35,509 bases of DNA, taken from the NCBI GenBank assembly GCA_012523085.1, contig JAAYJC010000143.1, forward strand, positions 1-35,509, in the 5' to 3' direction. A model generated the notes under the pieces. That model was given only the letters and a program-made list of their open reading frames with translations. It searched no databases and had not been told where the DNA came from. Origin of the DNA: Clostridiales bacterium. GTDB taxonomy: Bacteria > Bacillota > Clostridia > Oscillospirales > Oscillospiraceae. The translations under genes were made by a program, and so were the position numbers. This document shows, one piece after another, positions 23,086-30,948 of this stretch (positions are counted from its first letter, which is position 1; each line of letters starts with the position of its first letter).

Positions 23086-24821
23086 GGCTCCGCCTCCGTT
23101 GTCAGCTGGGAGCGCACAATTTCCCGGTAGACCGCACAGTGTTCAAGTAACGCCTCATGCCTGCCGGCACCGGCGACTTTACCCTGATCGAGTACGATGA
23201 TCTGGTCTGAGTCCTTTACCGTGCCGATTCTTTCGGACACAATCACGACACCCGCGTCCTTGGTGTATGCCCTCAAAGCGCTTCTGAGCGCAGCATCCGT
23301 TTTGAAATCAAGTGCAGAAAAGCTGTCGTCGAAGAGGTAGAAATCGGATCTTCTGACCAGTGCTCTTGCAATGGAAATGCGCTGTTTCTGGCCTCCGGAC
23401 AGATTGCTTCCACCCTGCGAGAGTACTGTGTCAAGGCCGCTTCCCGGTGCAAATACAAACTCCGCTGCCTGAGCGACTTTAAGTGCCGTAAGCATATCTT
23501 TTTCGCTTGCATTCGGATTTCCGTCCTGAAGAACCGCGCGCAGCGGCCCTCCGAACACATATGGCCTCTGCGGAGATAAAGAGAGCTTCTCGCGCAGGTC
23601 ATTTTGCTTGATTTCGCGGATATCCGTTCCGTCAAAGGTAATTCTGCCGCCGTTTACATCGCAAAAACGCTCGATTAGGTTGATGATGGTCGTTTTTCCG
23701 CTGCCCGTCGGACCGATGATTGCACTGACTTCGCCGCGGCGCAAGCAAAAGCTGACATCCTCGAGAACGGCCTTTTCCGCGCCCGGATATCGGAACGTTA
23801 CGTTTTCAAAGCGTATTTCCGATAGCGGGCTGTCTTTGCCTTTTTGCACCCCAGCGGACGCACCTGCGTCCGTTGGTCTGGGCTTTGAGATCATCACTTC
23901 TTCAAGGCGCCTTGCCGACACCGCTGCCTTCGGAATCCGCGCAAAAAACATTGTGGATTGCACGGCAAAGATTAAAATCTGGGTCGCGTACTGGATGCTG
24001 GCCATCAGCGTACCGAGCATAAGCGTGTTATCGCGAATCCGGACGATGCCGTATAGTACGATTCCGATGACGGTCATGCTCATAATGAAGGTGGAAGTAG
24101 GATTCAAAATCGCCATGGTCCTGTCAACCTTCGCGTTTGTGTCCGAAAGCTCTCTGTTGATGCCGTCAACTTTTCTTTCCTCAGCACCTATCTTATTGAA
24201 CGCATGCACGATGCGAATGCCCGAAAGCTTTGTACGGATGGCCTTGTTGAAGCCGTCCAGCAGCTTCTGGGCGCTGTCAAACATCGGAACGGTCTTTTTC
24301 ACCAGCACAATGGACAAAACCGCTGTGACCGGGACGATAGCAAGCAGAATCAGAGCAATTTTGACATCCATTAAAAATACCATCACGATGCCGCCCAAAC
24401 AGTTTACGGGAAAACGGATCATAACACGCAGCGCCATGTCCAGCGTCGTTTGTACCTGCATGATGTCGTTTGTGGTTCTCGTTATCAGTGAAGCCTGGCC
24501 AAGGCGTTCGACGTCCCTGGGCATCAGGTCCATGACCTTTTTAAAAATGGCGATGCGCATGTTCTTCGCATAACCCTGGGCGGTTCGGATAGTAAAATAA
24601 TTCTTTGCATATCTGACCACGGCATTGACCAGCGCGACACCGAGCATAATCAGAGCCATACGAGATATGTATGCCATATTTCCGGTCACAACGCCGCCGT
24701 CGACGATCTCTTTCATCAGATACGGTAATATAATATCACCCGCAGCATTGATAACAGACCAAAAAACGGCGATCAGCAACCAGAGCCTGACCTTCATCAG
24801 TTGGTTTATAAGTGTCTTCAC
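23082..24821 (-). CDS. ABC exporter half-transporter, degenerate-site subunit (BmrC/YheI-like)
   Basis: A protein of about 579 residues: six-helix exporter domain then nucleotide-binding domain. Walker A (GPTGSGKTT) and signature (LSGGQKQRISIA) are intact, but Walker B reads FYLFDDSFSALD with Asp in place of the catalytic Glu, and the H-loop reads IVSERIGTV with Glu in place of the switch His. This is the usual asymmetry of heterodimeric exporters, but Glu instead of the more common Gln at the H-loop is uncommon. GTG 24821 is chosen: GAGGA lies 6 bases upstream and the first residues (VKTLINQLMKVRLW) are family-typical; ATG 24875 has no site. It comes first in the ABC pair, 98 bases after the DUF1648 gene. 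Confidence 0.92.
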   Translation of the reverse strand: MKTLINQLMKVRLWLLIAVFWSVINAAGDIILPYLMKEIVDGGVVTGNMAYISRMALIMLGVALVNAVVRYAKNYFTIRTAQGYAKNMRIAIFKKVMDLMPRDVERLGQASLITRTTNDIMQVQTTLDMALRVMIRFPVNCLGGIVMVFLMDVKIALILLAIVPVTAVLSIVLVKKTVPMFDSAQKLLDGFNKAIRTKLSGIRIVHAFNKIGAEERKVDGINRELSDTNAKVDRTMAILNPTSTFIMSMTVIGIVLYGIVRIRDNTLMLGTLMASIQYATQILIFAVQSTMFFARIPKAAVSARRLEEVMISKPRPTDAGASAGVQKGKDSPLSEIRFENVTFRYPGAEKAVLEDVSFCLRRGEVSAIIGPTGSGKTTIINLIERFCDVNGGRITFDGTDIREIKQNDLREKLSLSPQRPYVFGGPLRAVLQDGNPNASEKDMLTALKVAQAAEFVFAPGSGLDTVLSQGGSNLSGGQKQRISIARALVRRSDFYLFDDSFSALDFKTDAALRSALRAYTKDAGVVIVSERIGTVKDSDQIIVLDQGKVAGAGRHEALLEHCAVYREIVRSQLTTEAEP

Positions 24822-24919
24822 CTGTTGTCCTCGGTTTTTTCTTACCATTCTATTGCAGCAGCCGTATTTTTGCAAGGCAAGAGGGCAAATACCTTATGGT
24901 CATATTTAACCGGTCGTTC

Positions 24920-25390
24920 TTATTGCCGGCCTTTCCTGACGGTCAGGATGACGCCGCACAGGATCGTTCCGAAAACAAAAATCAGAAAAAAAGGCGTAAA
25001 CCAGCCGGGAAGAGGAGAAGCTATTGTCATAAAATAAGTAATGGTGAAAAAAACCAAAATGACCTCCAGCTTTAGTGCGATGAGCATGGTTTTTGTGCAG
25101 GTATACACGGCCGGTATGTTTTCTTCTTTTATTTTACCGGGTATGTTCCATATGGCCGGCAAAAAAGTAACCGCTGTGATTAGTCCATATAAAAAAACAG
25201 ATATGCCCGGTAAAAACCACAGCTCGTCTTTATTTCCCCATCTGTCTATTTCCCCGGCAGCATTAAAGTGGGCGGGGATCTTTTCGGGCAGGTTTTGCCA
25301 CTTTGCTGACACAAAGGCAAACATTGCAAGAAGAAGCAGAAGGCAAATCAGTTCAAGGAGCAGTTGGAAACGCGTATGCTTCAGTTTCAT
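24920..25390 (-). CDS. DUF1648 domain membrane protein
   Basis: A 156-residue protein with four predicted membrane helices. The first helix is followed by WQNLPEKIPAHFNAAGEIDRWGNK, the hallmark of DUF1648, a domain also found in SdpI-type immunity proteins. Helices follow near 60-80, 100-120 and 130-150. Standalone DUF1648 proteins often lie next to regulators or transporters; the role is not established. AAAGGAGGTTATC directly precedes ATG 25390. It starts 21 bases after the GNAT gene and lies 98 bases before the ABC pair, all on the same strand, so it may be part of one transcript. An immunity role together with the exporter is conceivable, but no toxin or peptide gene is seen. Confidence 0.82.
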   Translation of the reverse strand: MKLKHTRFQLLLELICLLLLLAMFAFVSAKWQNLPEKIPAHFNAAGEIDRWGNKDELWFLPGISVFLYGLITAVTFLPAIWNIPGKIKEENIPAVYTCTKTMLIALKLEVILVFFTITYFMTIASPLPGWFTPFFLIFVFGTILCGVILTVRKGRQ

Positions 25391-25411
25391 GATAACCTCC
25401 TTTGAGCGAAG

Positions 25412-25882
25412 TCAGTGCAGCCGCAGCTTCATCGGTATGTATCCGGCCAGCGGATCAGGCTCGGTAAACCCAAGAGACCTATACAACGGTATGCCCTCCG
25501 GCGAAGCATTCAGATCAATACGGGATACCTTACGCTGTGCGGCTTCATCGATCAGAAACCGGATGACCTGGGTTGCGATACCTCTTCGCCGGTATTCGGG
25601 TAAGGTGTAAACATTCAACATGGTACCGATTATTCCCGTAATAAAGGAGGGATTCGCAGGCATTTCGCTAATGACGAGAAACGCTGTGGATATGCAGCGC
25701 CCGTTAATATGAGCAAGCGCTGCAATAAAATCGATATCAATGTGCTTTCGGAAATAACCCCGCAGCTGCCGGCGAATAGGCGCAGCATTGTCCGCTATAA
25801 GCCCGAGGTCGGAAACAAGATAGCCGATTCTCAGGTCAATGAGCGTATCAATGTCCTTAAGACCGGCTTTTCGAATAACCAT
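25412..25882 (-). CDS. GNAT family N-acetyltransferase
   Basis: A protein of about 156 residues of the Gcn5-related acetyltransferase fold; it should transfer an acetyl group from acetyl-CoA to an unidentified amine. N-terminal VIRKAGLKDIDTLIDLR is typical. Strand 4 and the acetyl-CoA pyrophosphate loop are seen as LNVYTLPEYRRRGIATQVIRFLIDEA (R/Q-x-x-G-x-G/A variant RRGIAT). Strand 5 is SRIDLNASPEGIPLYRSLGF. Start ATG 25882 is preferred over ATG 25888 because GGAGGAGG abuts the latter. It is the first gene of the series that continues with DUF1648 and the ABC exporter. Confidence 0.88.
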   Translation of the reverse strand: MVIRKAGLKDIDTLIDLRIGYLVSDLGLIADNAAPIRRQLRGYFRKHIDIDFIAALAHINGRCISTAFLVISEMPANPSFITGIIGTMLNVYTLPEYRRRGIATQVIRFLIDEAAQRKVSRIDLNASPEGIPLYRSLGFTEPDPLAGYIPMKLRLH

Positions 25883-26010
25883 TTTCATCCTCCTCCCGCA
25901 AAGACGAATCAGAACAATTTATAAAGAAGGATATAGCGTGAAAAAACCTTTCATGCACGGAAGAAATCGATTTAGCTGCCAAATATGACGGCGGCCATTT
26001 GCTCCTCAGC

Positions 26011-26070
26011 GCGAAACAGGTTTCGCACAATCGATTTTCCCTGACTATTTGCGCTGCCGCTTTGCGGCAG
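26011..26070. repeat. Two short hairpins in a gene-poor stretch
   Basis: GCGAAAC/GTTTCGC at 26011-26026 (2-base loop) and CTGCCGC/GCGGCAG at 26054-26070 (3-base loop) lie 27 bases apart, and AATCGATTT occurs both at about 25967 and at about 26031. The 25889-26078 stretch contains no gene. The paired hairpins could be a mobile-element end or a structured RNA; neither is shown. Confidence 0.4.
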
Positions 26071-26078
26071 AATGGAGA

Positions 26079-26263
26079 TTAATATCTTAGCTTATCAAAC
26101 GCTGTCTTTAACGAACCTTCGCCTTCCTGCATTTCAGATATAACACACTATCCGATGAGACGATTTTATAAACGGAAGTCTGCGAGCAGCCGGTCTGGTT
26201 CTCTTCGATTGTCATATCCGAAACAATGCTGCTGATGATTATCGGTAAATGCAGGTTTTCCAT
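26079..26263 (-). pseudogene. Remnant of an aminoglycoside O-phosphotransferase (APH(3')-type) gene
   Basis: Reading the minus strand from ATG 26263 gives 51 codons to a stop at 26108: an N-terminus with IEENQTGCSQTSVYKI and then SSDSVLYLK. This follows the start of APH(3') kinases, which have a similar ENxxGxSxAxVYxL then LYLK. In the next frame the text continues as EGSLKTAFDKLRY and then stops at 26079, matching the part that follows in the family (LKxEYEKLxxL), so a single-base shift has occurred. Everything after it, including the catalytic HGDLxxxN and DxG motifs, is missing. So this is a decayed 5' fragment and cannot be a functional resistance gene. A ribosome-like site AAGGCGG precedes the ATG. 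The identification rests on pattern memory. Confidence 0.6.
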
Positions 26264-26277
26264 TCAAACCGCCTTAT

Positions 26278-26316
26278 TGAAAAAGGCGTTATCGCCAAAC
26301 ATACTGCGATAACGCC
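26278..26316 (-). terminator. Intrinsic terminator of guaB
   Basis: On the minus strand GGCGTTATCGC (26306-26316) pairs perfectly over 11 bp with GCGATAACGCC (26285-26295), followed by TTTT and CAAT. It lies 8 bases after the guaB stop. Confidence 0.9.
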
Positions 26317-26323
26317 ATATCGG

Positions 26324-27829
26324 TTATTTTACGTTGACGGTGTTTTCCTTTAGAAGAACATCGTGCGCGCCGCCCTCAATGATAGAGGTGGAGGAAATCA
26401 GCGTGATCTTTGCTTTTTTCTGGAGCTCGGGTATTGTGATTGCGCCGCAGTTGCACATGGTTGAGCGTATCTTGTTTAGCGTTAAGGTTACGTTATCCTT
26501 CAGGCTGCCGGCGTAGGGGACATACGAATCAACGCCCTCTTCAAAGGAAAGATCCTGGGCCCCGCCCATGTCATAACGCTGCCAGTTTCTTGCCCGCGCC
26601 GAGCCCTCGCCCCAATATTCCTTCATATAACTGCCGCCTACGCTGACCTTACTGGTCGGGCTCTCGTCAAACCGGGCAAAATAGCGCCCAAGCATTAGAA
26701 AATCGGCGCCCATAGCCAGCGCGAGCGTAAAATGGTAGTCGTGAACGATTCCGCCGTCAGAGCAGATCGGGATATAAACGCCGGTCTCTCGGAAATACTC
26801 GTCTCTGGTTCCGCTTACGTCAATCAGCGCTGAAGCCTGACCGCGGCCGATGCCCTTTTGCTCGCGTGTTATACAAATTGAACCGCCGCCGATGCCGACC
26901 TTGATGAAGTCGGCCCCGCAATCGGCAAGAAAGCGGAAGCCTTCGCCGTCTACGATATTGCCCGCTCCGATTTTTACCGTATTGCCATAATTTTCCCTTA
27001 CCCAGGTAAGTGTTCGCTTTTGCCATTCGGTAAAACCCTCGGAGGAGTCGATGCAAAGCAAGTCGGCCCCGGCTTCAACGAGAGCCGGAATGCGTTCCTT
27101 GTAGTCTCTGGTGTTAACACCGGCTCCGACAATATACTTTTTGTTTTTATCCAGCAGCTCCAACGGGTTTTCCTTGTGCGAGTCGTAGTCCTTTCGGAAA
27201 ACGATGTGCATGAGCCTGCCATCCTTATCGATGACCGGCAGCGCATTGAGTTTATGCGCCCAGATGATGTCGTTTGCTTCCTTCAAGGAGGTTCCGGCCG
27301 GAGCGGTGACGAGTTTTTCAATCGGGGTCATAAATGTGCGCACAAGCTCGTCGCCCGTCATTCTGCTGACACGGTAGTCACGGCTTGTGATGATGCCCAG
27401 AAGACGCCCGAAGCTGGTGCCGTCTTCAGTAACGGCCACGGTTGAGTGGCCTGTTTTCTGTTTAAGCTGCAAAATGTCACGCAGCGTCGAATCGGGGCTG
27501 ATATTCGAATCGCTGACAACAAAACCGGCCTTATAGGATTTGGCTCTGCCGACCATCGCGGCCTGGTTTTCTATCGACTGAGAACAATAGATAAAAGAAA
27601 CGCCGCCCTCCTTGGCAAGAGAAACGGCCATCCTGTCGTCCGAGACCGACTGCATAATTGCGGAGGTCATCGGGATGTTCATATGAAGAGCAGGTTTTTC
27701 GCCGCGCTTGTATTTCACCAGAGGCGTTTTCAAGCTCACATTATCCGGGACGCAGTTTTCTCCCGAATAACCCGGAACAAGCAAAAACTCCGCGAACGTG
27801 CGCGAGGGTTCATTGAGAATATATGCCAT
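26324..27829 (-). CDS. guaB: Inosine-5'-monophosphate dehydrogenase
   Basis: Oxidises IMP to XMP with NAD+, the committed step of GMP synthesis, in the cytoplasm. About 501 residues. The (beta/alpha)8 barrel starts with [10 protein letters not shown]; tandem CBS domains are inserted at about 95-215 ([34 protein letters not shown]). The catalytic Cys319 is in [15 protein letters not shown], and the flap and IMP loops are visible in [28 protein letters not shown]. Start: ATG 27829 with AAAGGAG 8 bases upstream; the frame extends to ATG 27853 but that codon lacks a site. It has a consensus promoter and a strong terminator, so it is a single-gene unit. The length and the [10 protein letters not shown] loop place it in a variant close to the clostridial and eukaryote-like long form. 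Confidence 0.95.
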   Translation of the reverse strand: MAYILNEPSRTFAEFLLVPGYSGENCVPDNVSLKTPLVKYKRGEKPALHMNIPMTSAIMQSVSDDRMAVSLAKEGGVSFIYCSQSIENQAAMVGRAKSYKAGFVVSDSNISPDSTLRDILQLKQKTGHSTVAVTEDGTSFGRLLGIITSRDYRVSRMTGDELVRTFMTPIEKLVTAPAGTSLKEANDIIWAHKLNALPVIDKDGRLMHIVFRKDYDSHKENPLELLDKNKKYIVGAGVNTRDYKERIPALVEAGADLLCIDSSEGFTEWQKRTLTWVRENYGNTVKIGAGNIVDGEGFRFLADCGADFIKVGIGGGSICITREQKGIGRGQASALIDVSGTRDEYFRETGVYIPICSDGGIVHDYHFTLALAMGADFLMLGRYFARFDESPTSKVSVGGSYMKEYWGEGSARARNWQRYDMGGAQDLSFEEGVDSYVPYAGSLKDNVTLTLNKIRSTMCNCGAITIPELQKKAKITLISSTSIIEGGAHDVLLKENTVNVK

Positions 27830-27873
27830 ACCGTCAACTCCTTTTCGTTTCATTGTGACCGCCTATTCAGGTT

Positions 27874-27901
27874 ATTATAGCACCGGATTTTCCGTTGTCA
27901 A
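27874..27901 (-). promoter_or_regulatory. Consensus promoter of guaB
   Basis: On the minus strand both boxes are perfect: TTGACA (27896-27901) and TATAAT (27874-27879), spaced by 16 bases. The leader to ATG 27829 is about 38 bases. Confidence 0.85.
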
Positions 27902-28049
27902 CATTTTATCCTTCCGGAATCGGTGTTCTACAGCCATTTGCCGGAAAACGGTCAAAACTAAAACGAAGCAAGGCCGCGAAAGCGAGATGCACCCGCACAT
28001 CCCGCTTGTCACCGCAGCCCCATTGATTTTACTTGCTTTTTTCGATCGG

Positions 28050-28250
28050 TTATTTTTCTCCTCTCGCACACCATTCATGGTATTGGCGCAGCAAAGAAAT
28101 CGTTAAACTGTACGAGATTTTTGCCACATCATCGGAGATAATATTCATTGCCGGATGAAAATTGCCTTGCCTCAGGGGGACGGAAGCATCATAAGCAATT
28201 TTTGACACATTTTCGGTTGTAAAATCAATAAATCCGTTAAAATTCCTCAT
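28050..28250 (-). CDS. Small protein of unknown function (66 aa)
   Basis: A 66-residue frame with AAGGAAGG 9 bases before ATG 28250, a better ribosome site than chance frames usually have. The protein, beginning MRNFNGFIDFTTENVSKIA and ending SLLRQYHEWCARGEK, has balanced composition, no signal peptide and no membrane segment; it looks mostly helical in its second half. I do not recognise it. It lies upstream of guaB on the same strand, 220 bases away, with a weak hairpin (arms AGCGGGATG/CATCTCGCT on the minus strand, about 27978-28003) between them. The rest of 27902-28049 holds nothing recognised. It could be spurious; the ribosome site is the main support. Confidence 0.5.
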   Translation of the reverse strand: MRNFNGFIDFTTENVSKIAYDASVPLRQGNFHPAMNIISDDVAKISYSLTISLLRQYHEWCARGEK

Positions 28251-28292
28251 TGCTTAATACCTTCCTTGCCATAAGTTTATTTCAATCTATAT

Positions 28293-28333
28293 AGCCGTAT
28301 TATTTTTCGTGAAAAACGAAAAATAACACGGCT
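28293..28333. repeat. 18-bp inverted repeat in the 28.3 kb intergenic region
   Basis: AGCCGTATTATTTTTCGT at 28293-28310 pairs with ACGAAAAATAACACGGCT at 28316-28333 with one mismatch and a 5-base loop. It lies between the divergent 66-aa and 78-aa genes, not after a gene, so it is not an obvious terminator. It could be a regulatory dyad or an attenuator of an unseen upstream transcript. The flanking 28334-28463 is AT-rich with no gene. Confidence 0.65.
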
Positions 28334-28463
28334 AAAATAACGCCATATTTGTACTTGAATTATCTGCCTTTCCACACAAAAATGAACCCATAATAGGTAT
28401 ACTATCTACATTTTTATTGGAGATCAGTATAAATAAAAACAATAACAAAAATGATCATACCGG

Positions 28464-28492
28464 TTGACTTTTGAGCAATCTCTGCATATACT
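28464..28492 (+). promoter_or_regulatory. Promoter of the 78-aa protein gene
   Basis: TTGACT at 28464-28469, exactly 17 bases, TATACT at 28487-28492. The expected transcript start near 28499 leaves a leader of about 39 bases, ending in AAGGGGA before ATG 28538. Confidence 0.75.
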
Positions 28493-28537
28493 ACAAAAGA
28501 ACATACGTTCGATTATAGTGAGTAAGGGGATTTCATC

Positions 28538-28774
28538 ATGAAACAGTATATCGGCGTGATCTCAAGGCATGATCCGGACGGCAAGAGCACCCCGCTGGAA
28601 ATTATCTGGGAAGACGGCCGCCGTTTTGATATTGACAAGGTGCTGGATGTGCGAAGAGCGGCGTCTTTAAAAGCGGGCGGAGCCGGAATCAGATATACAT
28701 GCAAAATCAGGAACAGGGAAATATTTTTGTTTGACGAAGAGGGCAGATGGTTTATCGAGAGAAGAGACAGGTAA
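28538..28774 (+). CDS. Conserved-looking small protein of unknown function (78 aa)
   Basis: A 78-residue soluble protein beginning MKQYIGVISRHDPDGKSTPL and continuing EIIWEDGRRFDIDKVLDVRRAAS, TCKIRNREIFLFDEEGRWFIERR. The pattern of short strands (WEDGRRFDIDKV, IRYTCKIRNREIFLF) suggests a small beta-barrel of the kind found in clostridial conserved hypotheticals; no catalytic motif is visible. Support is strong at the gene level: a good promoter 46 bases upstream and AAGGGGA 8-9 bases before ATG. It converges with the LysR gene with only 33 bases between the stops. I do not know its function. Confidence 0.75.
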   Translation: MKQYIGVISRHDPDGKSTPLEIIWEDGRRFDIDKVLDVRRAASLKAGGAGIRYTCKIRNREIFLFDEEGRWFIERRDR

Positions 28775-28807
28775 AAATAAAATCATATTCCCTTGCGGCT
28801 GCATTGA

Positions 28808-29716
28808 TCATTTGCCGGAGTTTTTGCTCATATGGGCCGAGAAGTCGTCTGTATATCGCAAAAACCGTTGAAGAGGTGCGGATAAAAGCTCCTTTCTGGT
28901 TACGAAAGACAGGTAAAAGCTGTCCGCGCCGTCCAGCGTAATCGCTTTGATGTTCGGGTTTCCGGAATATGCGGCCATTTTCTCCGGTAAAATCGAAACA
29001 TAGTCGTTTTTTTGCAGGATATCCTCAATAGTATTGATCCAAAGGCCGAAGGCGCTGACCTTCGGCTCAAATCCCACGCTTTTACACTGTTCGACAATAA
29101 AAGAATGCAAAAACGGTTCCTGAAACATATGCAGAATCTGATAATCTTCTTTGTGCAAATCTGAAAGATGCAATTTTTTGCGGTTGGCCAGAGGGTGCTG
29201 CCGACCTACGTAAAGGACAAGCCGCTCACGTAAAAGAGGATAGACTTGATATTTGTCGGAGTCAGTGCTTTTGGTGAAAACAATGCATCCGTCCACCTGA
29301 TGATCATTTAGCAAAGCAAGAGACTGCTCGCTGTCCGTTTCCATGACCTCAAGATAAGCGTCCGGGTTTTCGCGCATAAAGGATAACAGCATTTCCGAAA
29401 ACCCATAATAAACAAGAAATGAGACGGTGGAAAGCATAAGTCGGCTTTGACCTTCACGGATATAATCGTCCAATATGTTTTTCGCTTTGTCATATTCGGT
29501 TGTTATGCTTTGCGCATAAGGTAAAATAGCCTTGCCCGCATCGGTTAACGCCGTGGCCCACGCATTGCGCTCAAACAGCTTGACGCCAAGATCAGTTTCA
29601 AGTGCTTGTATCTGCTTCGAGAAAGCCGACTGGGACAAAAAAAGAGAATCGGCAGCCTCAGAGAATTTCAAGTATTGCGCCAATGTAACAAAGCATCGCA
29701 GAGAGAACAGTTCCAT
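28808..29716 (-). CDS. LysR family transcriptional regulator
   Basis: A 302-residue DNA-binding regulator. The winged helix-turn-helix is at 1-60: MELFSLRCFVTLAQYLKFS, then AADSLFLSQSAFSKQIQALETDLGVKLFER. After a linker helix, a substrate-binding domain of two periplasmic-binding-like lobes follows (about 90-300), where the effector should bind. GGAGAAA lies 7 bases before ATG 29716. Its target is usually a divergently transcribed neighbour, but both flanking genes are arranged otherwise (the GT gene is upstream on the same strand, 92 bases away; the 78-aa gene converges), so the regulon cannot be read from context. The effector is unknown. Confidence 0.92.
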   Translation of the reverse strand: MELFSLRCFVTLAQYLKFSEAADSLFLSQSAFSKQIQALETDLGVKLFERNAWATALTDAGKAILPYAQSITTEYDKAKNILDDYIREGQSRLMLSTVSFLVYYGFSEMLLSFMRENPDAYLEVMETDSEQSLALLNDHQVDGCIVFTKSTDSDKYQVYPLLRERLVLYVGRQHPLANRKKLHLSDLHKEDYQILHMFQEPFLHSFIVEQCKSVGFEPKVSAFGLWINTIEDILQKNDYVSILPEKMAAYSGNPNIKAITLDGADSFYLSFVTRKELLSAPLQRFLRYTDDFSAHMSKNSGK

Positions 29717-29808
29717 TCATTTTCTCCATTTCAAAGCGCTTACAGAATATCCGGAGAAATCGTTATGAAGCATTTTGATCTATTTTGGTTTAATCTGCGT
29801 AAATAATT

Positions 29809-30948
29809 TCAATTTCGCTCGCTAAAGGAATTTCTTATAACATGCCGGTAACAGGCGGTATTTTTTGGATATGCGTTTTTCAGCGTATAATGTCCGGCGC
29901 TTTCCACAGCCGCTTTTCTTTGTTTATCGCCCTTATCCTCGCTTTTGAAAACACCGGCTATGATATCAGCCAGCGCCTTTCGGTCACCCGGCGGATATAG
30001 CCAGCCGGTTTCGCCGTGTTCAATCAAATCCGTATGTCCACGAATCGAGCTTGCCGCCACGGCGAGAGCGCAAAGCTGGGCTTCCACAATATTGAACGGA
30101 AGGCCTTCACTTTGTGAGACGCTTACAGCCATATCGCACGCTTTATATATGTTTTCGATATCGCGGCAAAAGCCGAGAAACCGGACAAAAGTATTCAAGC
30201 CGAGCCGCGCGGTCTCAGCCTTGATTTTTTCCTGCGTAAGGCCGGTTCCGCAGAGCAAAAGAACAGCCTTGGGAACAGATTTTATTATTTCAGGCATCGC
30301 GCGAATGAGCTCGATGTGGTTTTTCCTGCCGGAAAATTCAGCCGCGTAAACCAGCACGAACGCGTCTTCCGGTAAAGACAGATTGAGCCTTGCTTGTTTT
30401 TTTTCCTGCGCGGACGCTGGATGAAACCGACTTTCGTCAACGCCCATGCCCGGAACCCTGAAAACCGCGCCCCCGGGTCTGTGAAGCCCGCGCGCCGCGA
30501 TGGTATCCTCCTCGTTCATTGTGACGATATAATCCTTCACACCGGCGAGGAACCGCTCGGGCAGGTAATATACAGCTTTTTTGAAAAAACCGCAGCCTTT
30601 AAAGAAAAAATAACCGTGAACGGTATTGATGACCATCGTGTCTTTTTTTCCCGCAAACAAAAGAGCCAAACGACAAAGAAAAGCCGCCAGCGAGGTATGC
30701 GTCAAGATGAGGTCAAAGCGGTATGTTTTGATTAACCGACGAAAGTAATTAGCGGCGCGCAGGTTGTTCACCGAGAAAAACCGCTTGCTCATATCGATAC
30801 TGTGCGTAATGCAAAGCTCTTTGGGAAGCTGATCTCCCTGCGCCGCAACATGCACCTCAAAGCCCTGTTCGTTAAAATAGCGTAAATACGGAAGGTGAAA
30901 GCTTTGTATATGAGAAACGGTGGATGCACAGACGAGAACACGCGGCAT
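29809..30948 (-). CDS. GT4 family glycosyltransferase
   Basis: A 379-residue retaining glycosyltransferase of GT-B fold. It adds a sugar from a nucleotide donor to a lipid-linked intermediate at the inner face of the membrane. The N-terminal acceptor domain begins PRVLVCASTVSHIQSFHLPYLR; HGYFFFKGCGFFKKAVYYLPE is typical of the EpsF/CapM-like group. The donor domain has the family signatures SGRKNHIELIRAMPEI and the EX7E motif in EGLPFNIVEA, followed by IRGHTDLIEHGETGWLYPPGD. Its ATG overlaps the stop of the sugar transferase gene by one base (TGATG), a sign of translational coupling in the polysaccharide operon. The sugar and linkage are unknown. Confidence 0.9.
   Translation of the reverse strand: MPRVLVCASTVSHIQSFHLPYLRYFNEQGFEVHVAAQGDQLPKELCITHSIDMSKRFFSVNNLRAANYFRRLIKTYRFDLILTHTSLAAFLCRLALLFAGKKDTMVINTVHGYFFFKGCGFFKKAVYYLPERFLAGVKDYIVTMNEEDTIAARGLHRPGGAVFRVPGMGVDESRFHPASAQEKKQARLNLSLPEDAFVLVYAAEFSGRKNHIELIRAMPEIIKSVPKAVLLLCGTGLTQEKIKAETARLGLNTFVRFLGFCRDIENIYKACDMAVSVSQSEGLPFNIVEAQLCALAVAASSIRGHTDLIEHGETGWLYPPGDRKALADIIAGVFKSEDKGDKQRKAAVESAGHYTLKNAYPKNTACYRHVIRNSFSERN

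Noticed and set aside
23608..24573. 321-aa plus-strand frame within the ABC gene
   Set aside because: Ser/Met/Ile-rich antisense shadow of a membrane domain; the other strand carries all the ABC motifs.
27875..28078. 67-aa minus-strand frame before guaB
   Set aside because: Covers the guaB promoter, has no ribosome site, and its sequence looks random.
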